A stretch of 64,000 nucleotides of DNA, taken from Bacteroidota bacterium (lineage in GTDB: Bacteria; Bacteroidota; Bacteroidia; Chitinophagales; Chitinophagaceae). This document shows positions 1 to 8,291 of the stretch, piece by piece. The stretch covers positions 1 to 64,000 of the forward strand of contig CANFXV010000001.1 of the NCBI GenBank assembly GCA_947451115.1, given 5' to 3'. Under the pieces are notes generated by a model. That model was not told the origin of the DNA, searched no databases, and worked only from the letters and a program-made list of their open reading frames with translations. The translations under genes and the position numbers were made by a program. Each line of letters opens with the position of its first letter. Position 1 is the first letter of the stretch.

Positions 1-141
1 AGCTTTGTTCTTACCACGTAGAACAGCTGCGATTTTTGAAGCAATACGTCCTACGGTTTGATTAGTACCATCAACAATGTACCAGCCATGTTTAACGGTA
101 GCCGCGTTGGCGTGCTTCGTGGTGAAATGTAGTTTACTCAT
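1..141 (-). CDS. rplM: 50S ribosomal protein L13, N-terminal part (runs off the window)
   Basis: The first 47 codons are visible on the minus strand, starting from an ATG at 141. The protein reads MSKLHFTTKHANAATVKHGW, then a segment with VDGTNQTVGRIASKIAAVLRG. This matches the L13 core 'D-x-x-x-x-x-(L/V)GR(L/I)AS-x-(I/V)A-x-LLRGK'. L13 is an early assembly protein of the 50S subunit, and rpsI (S9) would be expected downstream, outside the window. The ORF track misses it because the end is cut. The identification is firm even though most of the gene is missing. Confidence 0.9.
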   Translation of the reverse strand, partial: MSKLHFTTKHANAATVKHGWYIVDGTNQTVGRIASKIAAVLRGKNKA

Positions 142-243
142 AATTCTTTTGTTTTAATGAGGCCGCGCTATCCCGACAGCCATAAAAATATCCCTGTTTT
201 ATAAGGGAGGGCGAAGGTACGAGGGGATTTTGGGTTTTCCCAA
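142..243 (-). promoter_or_regulatory. rplM promoter and short structured leader
   Basis: On the minus strand TACCTTCG (219 to 212) is one base from the Bacteroidota -7 box TAnnTTTG. A TTG lies 21 nt upstream (243 to 241), fitting the -33 element. Transcription should start near 205, giving a leader of about 64 nt. The leader contains a 4-bp stem (CCCT/AGGG) and a 6-bp stem with G-U pairs (GGCTGT/GCGGCC) that ends about 30 nt before the ATG. Ribosomal-protein leaders are often autoregulatory; that role is inferred here. Confidence 0.5.
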
Positions 244-453
244 TATTTAGAGGACTGTTTTTGTATTGTATCTTTATAACTAATTGATTATCAATAAATA
301 TTTTGTATCGTAATATTAATCATACTAAATACCTACTGAAAATCAAGTAGTTAGGAATGGGGTAGTTGTATGTTTTTTAATAATTCAAAGCGCTTTTACA
401 TTAAATTCAGCTATTCTGACCTATTTTTAAGGCAATAGCAGCTACTTATATAT

Positions 454-1623
454 ATGTATGAAAAATTCCAAGCCACTCAAATTTTTACTGGCACCGAGCT
501 TTTAGAGGACCAACTGGTTTTAATTACCCAAAAGGATGGGACCATCGAAGCCTTGGTTGGGATAGAAGATGCGGGGGAGGAGGTGCAAAATTTCGAGGGG
601 GTGCTTACCCCTGGATTGATCAATGCACATTGCCATTTGGAATTGTCGCATATGAAAGGAATGATTCCTGCACATACCGGTTTACAAGAATTTGTAAAAC
701 AAATTGTAGCCTTAAGAAGCGTAGATTCAATTATTGTAGAAGAAGCGATTGAAGCAGCAGAAGAAGAAATGTATCAAAATGGAATTGTGGCGGTGGGAGA
801 TATTTGTAATACACTTGACACCCTCGCACAAAAAGAAAAACACAAGATTGCTTATTATAGTTTTGTTGAATTATACGATTTGGATCCCACTCGTTCCTAT
901 GATAAAATGCAAGTCGGTTTAAAAATTCAAGAAACATTTCAAGATAATTGTATACGCGCATCCTTGGTACCCCATGCCCCTTACTCGGTAAGTTTTAATT
1001 TATGGAAATTGCTGTCAAATCATTTTGGTGCACATACCATTACCATGCACAATCAAGAGACTAGTGATGAAAATGAATTCTTTGAAAAAAAATCAGGCTC
1101 CTTTTTAGGAATGTATGAAAGAACAAAGGTATCGCTTGATTTTTTTGAAGCTACTGGACTAAGTAGTTTGCAATCGGTACTACCTTATTTTAAAAAAGCA
1201 GCAAGAAGTATTTTGGTACACAATAGCTTTTCTAGTGCAGCAGATATTAAAGCCGTTCAAAAACAAATGCCCAATACCTTTTGGTGTTTGTGCCCTAATG
1301 CAAATCAGTACATTGAACAAACTATGCCGCCTATTGAATTGTTACGCACTAATGGTGCAAACATTGTTATAGGTACAGACAGTTATGCAAGCAATTGGAG
1401 TTTAAATATTTTAGATGAAATAAAAACCATTCAAAAACATCATCCTTCTATTCCACTGGCTGAAATGCTTGGCTGGGCAACACTTAATGGTGCTAAGGCT
1501 TTACAAATGGATAAAAGCTTGGGTAGTTTTGAAAAAGGAAAAAAACCAGGGGTTGTTTTAATAAAAGGTATAGATGCAGCTGGTCTTGTCACACCATCAA
1601 GCAGCCCTCAACGACTAATATAG
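454..1623 (+). CDS. amidohydrolase-superfamily deaminase (TRZ/ATZ or aminodeoxyfutalosine deaminase-like)
   Basis: This 389-aa protein is probably a cytosolic metal-dependent aminohydrolase. Visible motifs are the metal pair in INAHCHLELSH (H59, H61), a PHAPYSV histidine, MHNQETSDE (catalytic His and Glu of the H-x-(A/Q)-E-T block), LVHNSF, CPNANQYIE and the metal aspartate in GTDSYASNWSLN. The order fits the methylthioadenosine/S-adenosylhomocysteine deaminase, guanine deaminase and aminodeoxyfutalosine deaminase (MqnX) branches. HCHLELSH is often seen in MqnX-type proteins of Bacteroidota, but no futalosine-pathway gene is nearby, so the substrate stays open. It ends 3 bp from the convergent GDPD gene. 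Confidence 0.75.
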   Translation: MYEKFQATQIFTGTELLEDQLVLITQKDGTIEALVGIEDAGEEVQNFEGVLTPGLINAHCHLELSHMKGMIPAHTGLQEFVKQIVALRSVDSIIVEEAIEAAEEEMYQNGIVAVGDICNTLDTLAQKEKHKIAYYSFVELYDLDPTRSYDKMQVGLKIQETFQDNCIRASLVPHAPYSVSFNLWKLLSNHFGAHTITMHNQETSDENEFFEKKSGSFLGMYERTKVSLDFFEATGLSSLQSVLPYFKKAARSILVHNSFSSAADIKAVQKQMPNTFWCLCPNANQYIEQTMPPIELLRTNGANIVIGTDSYASNWSLNILDEIKTIQKHHPSIPLAEMLGWATLNGAKALQMDKSLGSFEKGKKPGVVLIKGIDAAGLVTPSSSPQRLI

Positions 1624-1626
1624 AGA

Positions 1627-2526
1627 TTAATACAAATTCGGATAGTCTGAAATGATTCCATCCACCTTTAATGCGATCAATGCATTTATTTCTGCTTGGT
1701 TATTCACTGTCCAAGGAATAATTTTCATTTGATGTTGATGACAATAGTCCACCATTTGCCTAGTAACATACTTAAACTCAGGGCTATAAATAGTAGGTAC
1801 AAATCCAAGTAAATCAATTTGATTTTGAACATCGGTACTTTGTTTTCCTTCCACTAAAAAAACTGTTTGAATAGTAGGGTATTTTTCATGTAATACACGA
1901 AGTGGTCTTAGATCAAAACTTTGTATGCTTGTTCGTTTAAGCATATTTTTCTTTTGTAAAGTAGCCACCACCAATTCTACAAATTCATCGGGACTTGGAT
2001 GTTCAATGCCATCTTTCCCATCCACCGATTTAATTTCGATATTGTAATTCATTTTTCTTCCAATACTTGCTCCTTTTAATTCCACACTATCCATTAAACT
2101 GGCAAGGGTGGGAATAGCCACCGCTAATTTTTTTTGGCTTGTAAAACCTGGATGTATTTTTAAGCCCACATCATATTTTTCTAGTGTGGCATAATCCATC
2201 TGATAAATAATATTTTTATTGATTTCATCTGCCTTAATATAAGTTCCATCGGGCTTGGTGGTAATCAAAGGATTTAAAATAGGATCATGTGAAACTACTA
2301 CCTGCTTATCCTTAGTAATGGCTAAGTCCATTTCAAGAGTAGTTACCTTTTCATTATCCATCACAGCCAACATGGCGGCAATGGTATTTTCAGGCATCAA
2401 GCCCCTGCCACCGCGGTGTGCTTGATAATCAATTATAGTTTTATTCATTCCAGTTGGTTTGATCATTGAACAACTTGCGCTTATGCCAAGAAATAGAATG
2501 GCTAGAATTTTGATGATGAATTTCAT
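1627..2526 (-). CDS. glycerophosphodiester phosphodiesterase family lipoprotein
   Basis: This 299-aa protein starts with a lipoprotein signal (MKFIIKILAILFLGISASC; the lipobox Cys is about residue 19). The GDPD TIM-barrel motifs follow: AHRGGRG..PENT, EMDLAITKD, SHDP, IEIKSVDG and the C-terminal WTVN..EI..L..DGIISDYP. The family hydrolyses glycerophosphodiesters to glycerol-3-phosphate and an alcohol; here it probably acts in the periplasm or at the outer membrane. His after AHR, the E-x-D metal ligands and the SHD catalytic His are all present, so it looks active. It is convergent with the upstream amidohydrolase and has no obvious operon partner. Confidence 0.88.
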   Translation of the reverse strand: MKFIIKILAILFLGISASCSMIKPTGMNKTIIDYQAHRGGRGLMPENTIAAMLAVMDNEKVTTLEMDLAITKDKQVVVSHDPILNPLITTKPDGTYIKADEINKNIIYQMDYATLEKYDVGLKIHPGFTSQKKLAVAIPTLASLMDSVELKGASIGRKMNYNIEIKSVDGKDGIEHPSPDEFVELVVATLQKKNMLKRTSIQSFDLRPLRVLHEKYPTIQTVFLVEGKQSTDVQNQIDLLGFVPTIYSPEFKYVTRQMVDYCHQHQMKIIPWTVNNQAEINALIALKVDGIISDYPNLY

Positions 2527-2584
2527 AAGCTATATTTCAATAAAGCTATCTAAATTTCGTAGCTTGTGGTATTAAATTTCTATT

Positions 2585-2668
2585 ATGACATTCCCCATAT
2601 TATTTGGAATTTTTGCCATCTTATTAATCATGTGGCGCAGGCACAGAAAAAGCAGAGACAACAATTAA
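2585..2668 (+). CDS. possible 27-aa single-membrane-span microprotein
   Basis: This short ORF is absent from the ORF track. It reads MTFPILFGIFAILLIMW followed by the basic tail RRHRKSRDNN. The shape is one hydrophobic span of about 15 residues, a positively charged C-terminus and a stop that abuts the stop of the convergent gene. TATATTTC and TAAATTTC upstream weakly resemble a -7 box. It lies in a 142-bp gap between the start of the GDPD gene and the end of an unknown gene. Chance cannot be excluded for so short a frame. Confidence 0.22.
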   Translation: MTFPILFGIFAILLIMWRRHRKSRDNN

Positions 2669-3451
2669 TTATTTTGTTGTTTCTAATAACTGAAGCAATT
2701 TTATTCCTTCTTTTTTAAGTCCTATTTGTGATATTAAACTAAGCTCCAGTCGCTCCTCTCTGTGGAACCAAAGTTTTGATAAATCTCTTATTTGATCTAT
2801 GGAAAGTTTGGTATCCTCTAGCTGTTTTCGTAATTCTTTTTCATGAAGATTGAAATTATTATTAAATCCAGGATGAACATCCATTAATACATTTCTTATA
2901 GAGGGATTACCCATTCCTCTCAAAATAAAAAAAGACGGGGGTAGTAATTTTTTTAAACCAGGTCTGAATTGATCAAAGTAATATTGGGTTTCCGTTTCCA
3001 TTGATCTCGTTTCTGCAAGACTAGCATGCTCCTCGTATTGCAAAATAGCTTTTAACGCATCTTTATTTTGAATATATCGTAAAGCTCCCGAGCTTTTCAT
3101 TTGCTCAAATATTGTTTTACGGTTTATAAAACGGTAGATCCAAAAATCCATTGTAAAAGCTAAATCAGATAAATTGATTGTATGATTAACTGTTGCATGA
3201 TTTATACTCAAGGAGTCTAAATAAGTTGAAAGTTGTTGATTTTTAAAAATAATAGAATCTAATTGTTTTTGGTTTTCTTGTACATCAATGATAAAGGCCT
3301 GAATTAATTCCTCCGACCTTTCATTTTCAACATGTTTTTCCCTAAGATTCTCTGCCACAAAACCCATACTTACTGCTAAGAATAGCATTAAGAATTCAGT
3401 AAGATATTCTTTCCATTTTTTTGGATGATGTGAATGATGATGTACTTCCAT
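2669..3451 (-). CDS. MEVHHH-type membrane-anchored protein, copy 1 (unknown function)
   Basis: A 260-aa protein of unknown function. The N-terminus is His-rich (MEVHHHSHHPKKWKEYLTE), followed by one transmembrane helix (FLMLFLAVSMGFVAENLRE) and a long, charged, probably helical domain with no motif I recognise. Proteins with the 'MEVHHH...EFLMLFLAV(T/S)(L/M)GFFAEN' start are widespread in Bacteroidota and uncharacterised. The neighbour at 3458-4213 is a diverged paralogue on the same strand with a 6-bp gap, so the two are almost certainly co-transcribed, this copy second. The His cluster could bind metal; that is speculation. Confidence 0.75.
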   Translation of the reverse strand: MEVHHHSHHPKKWKEYLTEFLMLFLAVSMGFVAENLREKHVENERSEELIQAFIIDVQENQKQLDSIIFKNQQLSTYLDSLSINHATVNHTINLSDLAFTMDFWIYRFINRKTIFEQMKSSGALRYIQNKDALKAILQYEEHASLAETRSMETETQYYFDQFRPGLKKLLPPSFFILRGMGNPSIRNVLMDVHPGFNNNFNLHEKELRKQLEDTKLSIDQIRDLSKLWFHREERLELSLISQIGLKKEGIKLLQLLETTK

Positions 3452-3457
3452 GGAATA

Positions 3458-4213
3458 TTATTTTACGTGGTATTCTTGTTTAAGCGCTGCCATTAAATCT
3501 ATGGCCACTTTTTCAGTGGAATCCAGAAGTACTATAGAAACATTATTAAGCGCATTTTTGATGTGGGTGAGTCGATTCGCAAATTCAATTAAAGTATTTT
3601 TATCGTTGGTCATTAATTTAGACCCTGGTTTTACTTTGTATTTATTATTCCCTCTTTCCTGATTTTGATAAAAATTATTATTAAAAATTGAATAGGACTT
3701 TTCTCTGGCGCGAATTTTTAGTTCTTCGGTAGATTCGCCATAAGCTTGGATATAGGAGGCATAATGCCAATAAACGGCGATTTGATCGCTAATCTTACTG
3801 TTTTCAACAAGCCTCAAACCACCTGCGTTTTTTAATTGCGCTGTCGTTCTTTCAATTAATCTAACCCCTCTGCTTCCTAGGGTGCCTAGGTTCAATTCAT
3901 ATAATTTAGCAATGGATACGGTATCATTCTTCCCTTCAAAAATATAATTTACAGTGGTGTCCAATCTCCCTATCTGCTTGATATAAGTTCTTCTTACTGC
4001 ATTCAATTCTGCTGTATCTCTTTTTAAATCTTCATAAAAACTTTGCATGTATTGATGCTCTCTTTCTCTTTCTACAAAAAATTCTCTTTTATTCTCTGCA
4101 AAGAAACCCAGGGTAACTGCCAGAAACAACATCAGAAACTCAAAAATATATTCTTTAAATTTTTTCTTTAAATGCGCTCCATTGGGGGCATGATGTGGAT
4201 GATGTACTTCCAT
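3458..4213 (-). CDS. MEVHHH-type membrane-anchored protein, copy 2 (unknown function)
   Basis: This 251-aa paralogue of the next gene on the strand has the same plan: His-rich start (MEVHHPHHAPNGAH), basic stretch KKKFKEYIFE, one membrane span (FLMLFLAVTLGFFAENKRE), then a soluble helical domain beginning VEREREHQYMQSFYEDLKRD. The two soluble domains are clearly diverged beyond the membrane segment, suggesting an old duplication. Both have a single predicted span with the long domain on one side. No enzymatic motif is visible and the function is unknown. Confidence 0.75.
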   Translation of the reverse strand: MEVHHPHHAPNGAHLKKKFKEYIFEFLMLFLAVTLGFFAENKREFFVEREREHQYMQSFYEDLKRDTAELNAVRRTYIKQIGRLDTTVNYIFEGKNDTVSIAKLYELNLGTLGSRGVRLIERTTAQLKNAGGLRLVENSKISDQIAVYWHYASYIQAYGESTEELKIRAREKSYSIFNNNFYQNQERGNNKYKVKPGSKLMTNDKNTLIEFANRLTHIKNALNNVSIVLLDSTEKVAIDLMAALKQEYHVK

Positions 4214-4283
4214 AGTTGTTTTTATAAATATAAATAAAAAAAAGCCTATATATAAACTAAACGATGTTATTTTATCAAGATTT

Positions 4284-5018
4284 TTACCTCAACACTTCTT
4301 GTAATATGGGCAGCGATTTAATTTCACTAAATTTTTTATAATGCCAACTTAGCGACAGCTGAAAGAGTTCCAATATTTTTTTTCTTTGCGAACCAGTTAA
4401 AATAATATTGTCTAAGTCATTGTAAAATTGAACTTGTAAAAAAGTGGAAGCCGTTTGTGCTTCGGCCCCTTCTAAAAAATAGGGATGCGTAGGTGTGCTT
4501 GCTACAAATTGTCCTTCACGCACATCTAGTACTGGACTGCTTATGCTGTATTTTCCTTGCAATCCAAAGCCCATGGTTTGACTTAAATGGATTAAAAAAT
4601 AGATAGGCAAATTGCCCACCAAATGAGGGCCCCCTTTATCTAATTGTTTGAACGTATCTTCTATTAAATAAAATAATTCTGGATGAGGTTCTGGTTGCAT
4701 AGTTTGTTGCAGGACCTCTACAATATAGGTGGCTACTGCATTACGTAAGACATCAGCATAAATATTTTGATATACAAAATCCCAGTTCACGTCTTTGATC
4801 ATTTGCAATTGCTTCATGGGCGAATGGTACACTTCCATTTGTAAAATAGCAGCGGGCTGATAAAACACGCCCTTGTTGGCCCCTTTTTTGCTAGTGACTC
4901 TTACCCCTTTGACGATGTATTGTTGCAAACCAAAAAGTTCAGTATACGCAGTTAAGATAATGCTCGTGTCCCCATATTTAGTGACACGTAAAACAATCCC
5001 CTTGGTATTGTGTAACAT
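4284..5018 (-). CDS. recO: DNA repair protein RecO
   Basis: This 244-aa protein opens with the RecO OB-fold signature (HNTKGIVLRVTKYGDTSIILTAYTELFG) and continues into the helical domain. RecO binds single-stranded DNA and, with RecR, loads RecA at gaps in the RecF pathway. Length is normal for the family (about 240 aa). The four-Cys zinc motif of some bacterial RecO proteins is not evident, as is common in Bacteroidota. It follows pheS on the minus strand with a 9-bp gap, so the two may be co-transcribed. Confidence 0.92.
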   Translation of the reverse strand: MLHNTKGIVLRVTKYGDTSIILTAYTELFGLQQYIVKGVRVTSKKGANKGVFYQPAAILQMEVYHSPMKQLQMIKDVNWDFVYQNIYADVLRNAVATYIVEVLQQTMQPEPHPELFYLIEDTFKQLDKGGPHLVGNLPIYFLIHLSQTMGFGLQGKYSISSPVLDVREGQFVASTPTHPYFLEGAEAQTASTFLQVQFYNDLDNIILTGSQRKKILELFQLSLSWHYKKFSEIKSLPILQEVLR

Positions 5019-5027
5019 ATTTATTTT

Positions 5028-6065
5028 CTAGACACGCTTAAACTGTTGCAAAAAGCGCAGGTCGTTTTGAGCGTATAAACGTAAATCGTTTACTTGGTAT
5101 TTTAATTGAGTGATTCTTTCCACGCCCATACCAAAGGCAAAGCCAGTATACTTTTCAGGATCTATGCCAAAGTTTTTTAACACATTGGGATGTACCATAC
5201 CACTACCTAAAATTTCTACCCATCCTGTATGCTTACAAATATTACATCCTTTGCCGCTACATATTTGACAACTAATATCCATCTCCGCACTAGGTTCTGT
5301 AAATGGAAAATAACTTGGACGGAATCTTACTTTCACATCCTTTCCAAACATTTCTTGTACGAAAAAATAAAGGGTTTGTTTTAAATCTGCAAAGCTTACA
5401 TTTTCATCTATATACAATCCTTCTACTTGATGAAAAAAACAATGTGCTCTTGCAGATATAGTTTCATTGCGGTATACGCGGCCAGGACAAATCACTCGAA
5501 TAGGTGGCTTTTGCGTTTCCATCACTCTTGCTTGTACACTTGAAGTATGCGTTCTTAACAACCAAGCTGAATTATTATCTGTGGCTTCTTGCACATAAAA
5601 AGTATCCTGCATATCGCGTGCTGGATGATCGGCTGGTAAATTCATCGCACCGAAATTATGCCAGTCATCTTCTACCTCTGGTCCTTCTGCTACGGCAAAT
5701 CCTAATCTTTTAAAAATAGAAACCATTTGATTGCGCACTAAGTTCAAAGGATGTCTGGTACCTACAGCAACAGGATCTCCTGGTAAACTGGTGTCTATTG
5801 TAGTATTGGCTTCATCCGCATCGCCCAATGCCGCCAATAAATTTTCAAGTTTTTCCTCGGCAAGAATTTTAAAAGCATTCAAAATTTGACCAAAGTCTTT
5901 TTTCTGCGCTACTGGCACATTTTTCATTTCGCCCATGATTTGTTTGACCAAACCTTTGGTTCCCAAGTATTTAATTCGGTAGGCTTCCACGTCGGCCGAG
6001 GTGGTGGCTACCGTGGTGGCGATTTCTTTTTTAATAGATTCGATTTGTGCTAAGAGCTGCTCCAT
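5028..6065 (-). CDS. pheS: phenylalanine-tRNA ligase alpha subunit
   Basis: The alpha subunit of the (alpha-beta)2 PheRS, charging tRNA-Phe in the cytoplasm. The track starts at 6137, but homology begins at MEQLLAQIESIKKEI, so the start is the ATG at 6065 (345 aa). An N-terminal coiled coil is followed by the class II catalytic core: HPARDMQDTFYV, RTHTSSVQ, GRVYRNE (motif 2), FHQVEGLYID and GFAFGMGVERI (motif 3). A four-Cys block CQICSGKGCNICKHTGW is the usual one for this family. It is divergent from the DUF4290 gene with a 53-bp gap that must hold both promoters. pheT is not in the window. Confidence 0.96.
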   Translation of the reverse strand: MEQLLAQIESIKKEIATTVATTSADVEAYRIKYLGTKGLVKQIMGEMKNVPVAQKKDFGQILNAFKILAEEKLENLLAALGDADEANTTIDTSLPGDPVAVGTRHPLNLVRNQMVSIFKRLGFAVAEGPEVEDDWHNFGAMNLPADHPARDMQDTFYVQEATDNNSAWLLRTHTSSVQARVMETQKPPIRVICPGRVYRNETISARAHCFFHQVEGLYIDENVSFADLKQTLYFFVQEMFGKDVKVRFRPSYFPFTEPSAEMDISCQICSGKGCNICKHTGWVEILGSGMVHPNVLKNFGIDPEKYTGFAFGMGVERITQLKYQVNDLRLYAQNDLRFLQQFKRV

Positions 6066-6118
6066 GGTACGAAGATAAAATAAATCCTTACATTTGTTAC
6101 TCGAGAAGTAATAATTAC

Positions 6119-6811
6119 ATGGAATACAATACAGCAAGAAGTATTATGGGGATGAGGGAGTATGGCCGTCACGTTCAAAAGATGGTGGACCATCTTATGA
6201 CCATTGAAGACCGAGACAAAAGAAAGGAACAAGCCCTGGTGGTGATTGAACTCATGGGCTTTTTAAACCCGCAACTCAAAAATATAGAGGATTATAGGCA
6301 TAAATTATGGGACCACCTGTTTTTTATGAGCAATTTTCAATTGGATGTAGATAGCCCTTATCCTATTCCTACCAAAGAAACTTACAAACAGAAGCCTGAT
6401 CCTATTCCTTATCCTAAGCGCAAAATTAAATATGCCCATTTAGGTAAAAACCTAGAATTGGTGATTGATAAAGCCATGGCGGAACAGGACCAAGAGAAAA
6501 AAGCAGGTTTTGCGCATGCCATTGCACATTATATGAAATTGGCTTATAGCAACTGGCATAAAGAATTGGTACAAGATGACACCATTAGAGGAGAGTTAAA
6601 TGCCATTACTGGTGGTCAACTTGAATTTAGCAACACCCCTTATATCAAACACCGCAATCAGAATTTTGAAAGAGACGAATACCGTCCTGCGGGTGGTCGT
6701 TGGCAAAACAACCGCAACAACAATAACCGCGGTGGACGCGGCCCTGGTGGACCAGGCGGCGGAGGCGGCGGACGCAATAACAACAACCGCAATTTTAAGA
6801 AACGTTTTTAA
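6119..6811 (+). CDS. DUF4290 protein with an Arg/Gly/Asn-rich tail
   Basis: The start is the ATG at 6119 (MEYNTARSIMGMREYGRHVQ), not the upstream codon of the track, which would overlap pheS. Residues 1 to about 180 match DUF4290, a Bacteroidota-specific helical domain of unknown function usually found directly upstream of murA, as here. The last 40 or so residues are low-complexity (NNRNNNNRGGRGPGGPG, then a Gly run, RNNNNRNFKKRF). Such RGG-like tails are typical of RNA-binding or phase-separating proteins. The local DNA is distinctly GC-richer than its surroundings. Domain assignment is secure; function is unknown. Confidence 0.85.
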   Translation: MEYNTARSIMGMREYGRHVQKMVDHLMTIEDRDKRKEQALVVIELMGFLNPQLKNIEDYRHKLWDHLFFMSNFQLDVDSPYPIPTKETYKQKPDPIPYPKRKIKYAHLGKNLELVIDKAMAEQDQEKKAGFAHAIAHYMKLAYSNWHKELVQDDTIRGELNAITGGQLEFSNTPYIKHRNQNFERDEYRPAGGRWQNNRNNNNRGGRGPGGPGGGGGGRNNNNRNFKKRF

Positions 6812-6927
6812 TTTAAGTGTTGAAATAATTGAAATCCCATTTGGCCTTAGCGAGATGGGATTTATTGTTTTAGACCGATAGGAAAGTGCAGCGAATCATG
6901 TATTTTCGTAAAGCAAATATTTATACA

Positions 6928-8232
6928 ATGAGTTCATTTGAAGTTATAGGAGGTCATGCACTTAAAGGCAACATTACACCACAGGGTGCAAAAAATGAAG
7001 CCCTTCAAGTATTGTCTGCAGTGGTGCTGAGTGCCGAGCCCATTACAATTTCAAATGTGCCCAATATTGTGGATGTAAATTTGTTGATAGAGCTTTTAGC
7101 CGCGATGGGTGTATCAGTAGAAAAATTAGGCGAAGGGGAATATCGTTTCAAAGCAGACCAAATAGATCCTAGTTATTTAGCCTCAGATGATTTTAAAGCA
7201 AAAAGTGGAAGATTGCGTGGTAGTGTAATGTTGGCTGGACCGATCTTATCAAGATTTAAAATCGCCTACTTGCCCAAACCAGGAGGAGATAAAATTGGAA
7301 GAAGAAGATTGGATACTCATATTATTGGATTTGAAAAATTAGGTGCTAAATATGCTTATGACGAGAAGCTTGCTTGTTTCACCTTAAAAGCAGAAAATTT
7401 AATAGGCACCTATATGTTATTGGATGAGCCTTCTGTTACAGGTACAGCCAATATTTTAATGGCGGCTGTTTTAGCCGAAGGCATCACCACTATTTACAAT
7501 GCAGCTTGTGAACCTTATATACAGCAGCTTTGCTTGATGTTGAATAAGATGGGTGCAAAAATTACTGGCCTTGGAAGTAATCTTTTAAAAATTGAAGGGG
7601 TCAAAAAATTAGGCGGCACGAACCATCGTATTTTACCAGATATGATTGAAATTGGTTCCTTCATTGGTCTAGCAGCGATGACCAAAAGTGAAATCACCAT
7701 TAAAAATGCTGGCATTGAACACTTGGGTATTATTCCTGATAAATTTCGTTTACTAGGCATTGATTTTACCATCAAAGAAGATGACATCTATATTCCTGCA
7801 CAAGATATTTATGAGATACAAACCTTTATGGATGGAGGTATCTTAACCATATACGACAATCCATGGCCAGGTTTTACACCCGATTTATTAAGCATTGTAT
7901 TAGTAACGGCCATTCAAGCCAGAGGTAGTGTATTGATTCATCAAAAAATGTTTGAAAGCCGTTTGTTTTTTACAGATAAGCTAATTGATATGGGTGCACA
8001 AATTATTTTGTGTGATCCGCATCGTGCTACGGTGATTGGTTTGGGCCGTAAATATCCGCTCCGTGGTATTACCATGAGTAGCCCTGATATTCGCGCTGGA
8101 CAAGCCTTGCTGATTGCTGCTTTAAGTGCAGAGGGAAAAAGTACCATTCAAAATATTGAACAAATAGATAGAGGATATCAACACATTGATGCAAGGCTAC
8201 AAGCCTTGGGTGCGCAAATAAAGCGTATTTAA
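6928..8232 (+). CDS. murA: UDP-N-acetylglucosamine 1-carboxyvinyltransferase, Asp-type
   Basis: MurA transfers enolpyruvate from PEP to UDP-GlcNAc, the first committed step of peptidoglycan synthesis. The start is the ATG at 6928 (MSSFEVIGGHALKGNITPQG, 434 aa). The EPSP-synthase-like repeats, GAKNEAL near residue 20, RRLDTHI and the C-terminal DIRAGQALLIAAL are present. The catalytic loop reads PKPGGDKIGRRR, so Asp121 replaces the Cys that fosfomycin alkylates in E. coli MurA. Asp variants are known to be active and fosfomycin-insensitive, so intrinsic resistance is expected. It follows the DUF4290 gene by 116 bp, the usual pairing. Confidence 0.95.
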   Translation: MSSFEVIGGHALKGNITPQGAKNEALQVLSAVVLSAEPITISNVPNIVDVNLLIELLAAMGVSVEKLGEGEYRFKADQIDPSYLASDDFKAKSGRLRGSVMLAGPILSRFKIAYLPKPGGDKIGRRRLDTHIIGFEKLGAKYAYDEKLACFTLKAENLIGTYMLLDEPSVTGTANILMAAVLAEGITTIYNAACEPYIQQLCLMLNKMGAKITGLGSNLLKIEGVKKLGGTNHRILPDMIEIGSFIGLAAMTKSEITIKNAGIEHLGIIPDKFRLLGIDFTIKEDDIYIPAQDIYEIQTFMDGGILTIYDNPWPGFTPDLLSIVLVTAIQARGSVLIHQKMFESRLFFTDKLIDMGAQIILCDPHRATVIGLGRKYPLRGITMSSPDIRAGQALLIAALSAEGKSTIQNIEQIDRGYQHIDARLQALGAQIKRI

Positions 8233-8291
8233 AAATCATGCTTAGGTAAGTAATTGGGTTTTTATAAGTAATCATCTTTAAAATGTTTTTT

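Noticed and set aside
6600-6881. 93-aa ORF overlapping the DUF4290 gene
   Set aside because: A frame shadow of the repetitive GC-rich tail region; Ala/Thr-rich product without family match.
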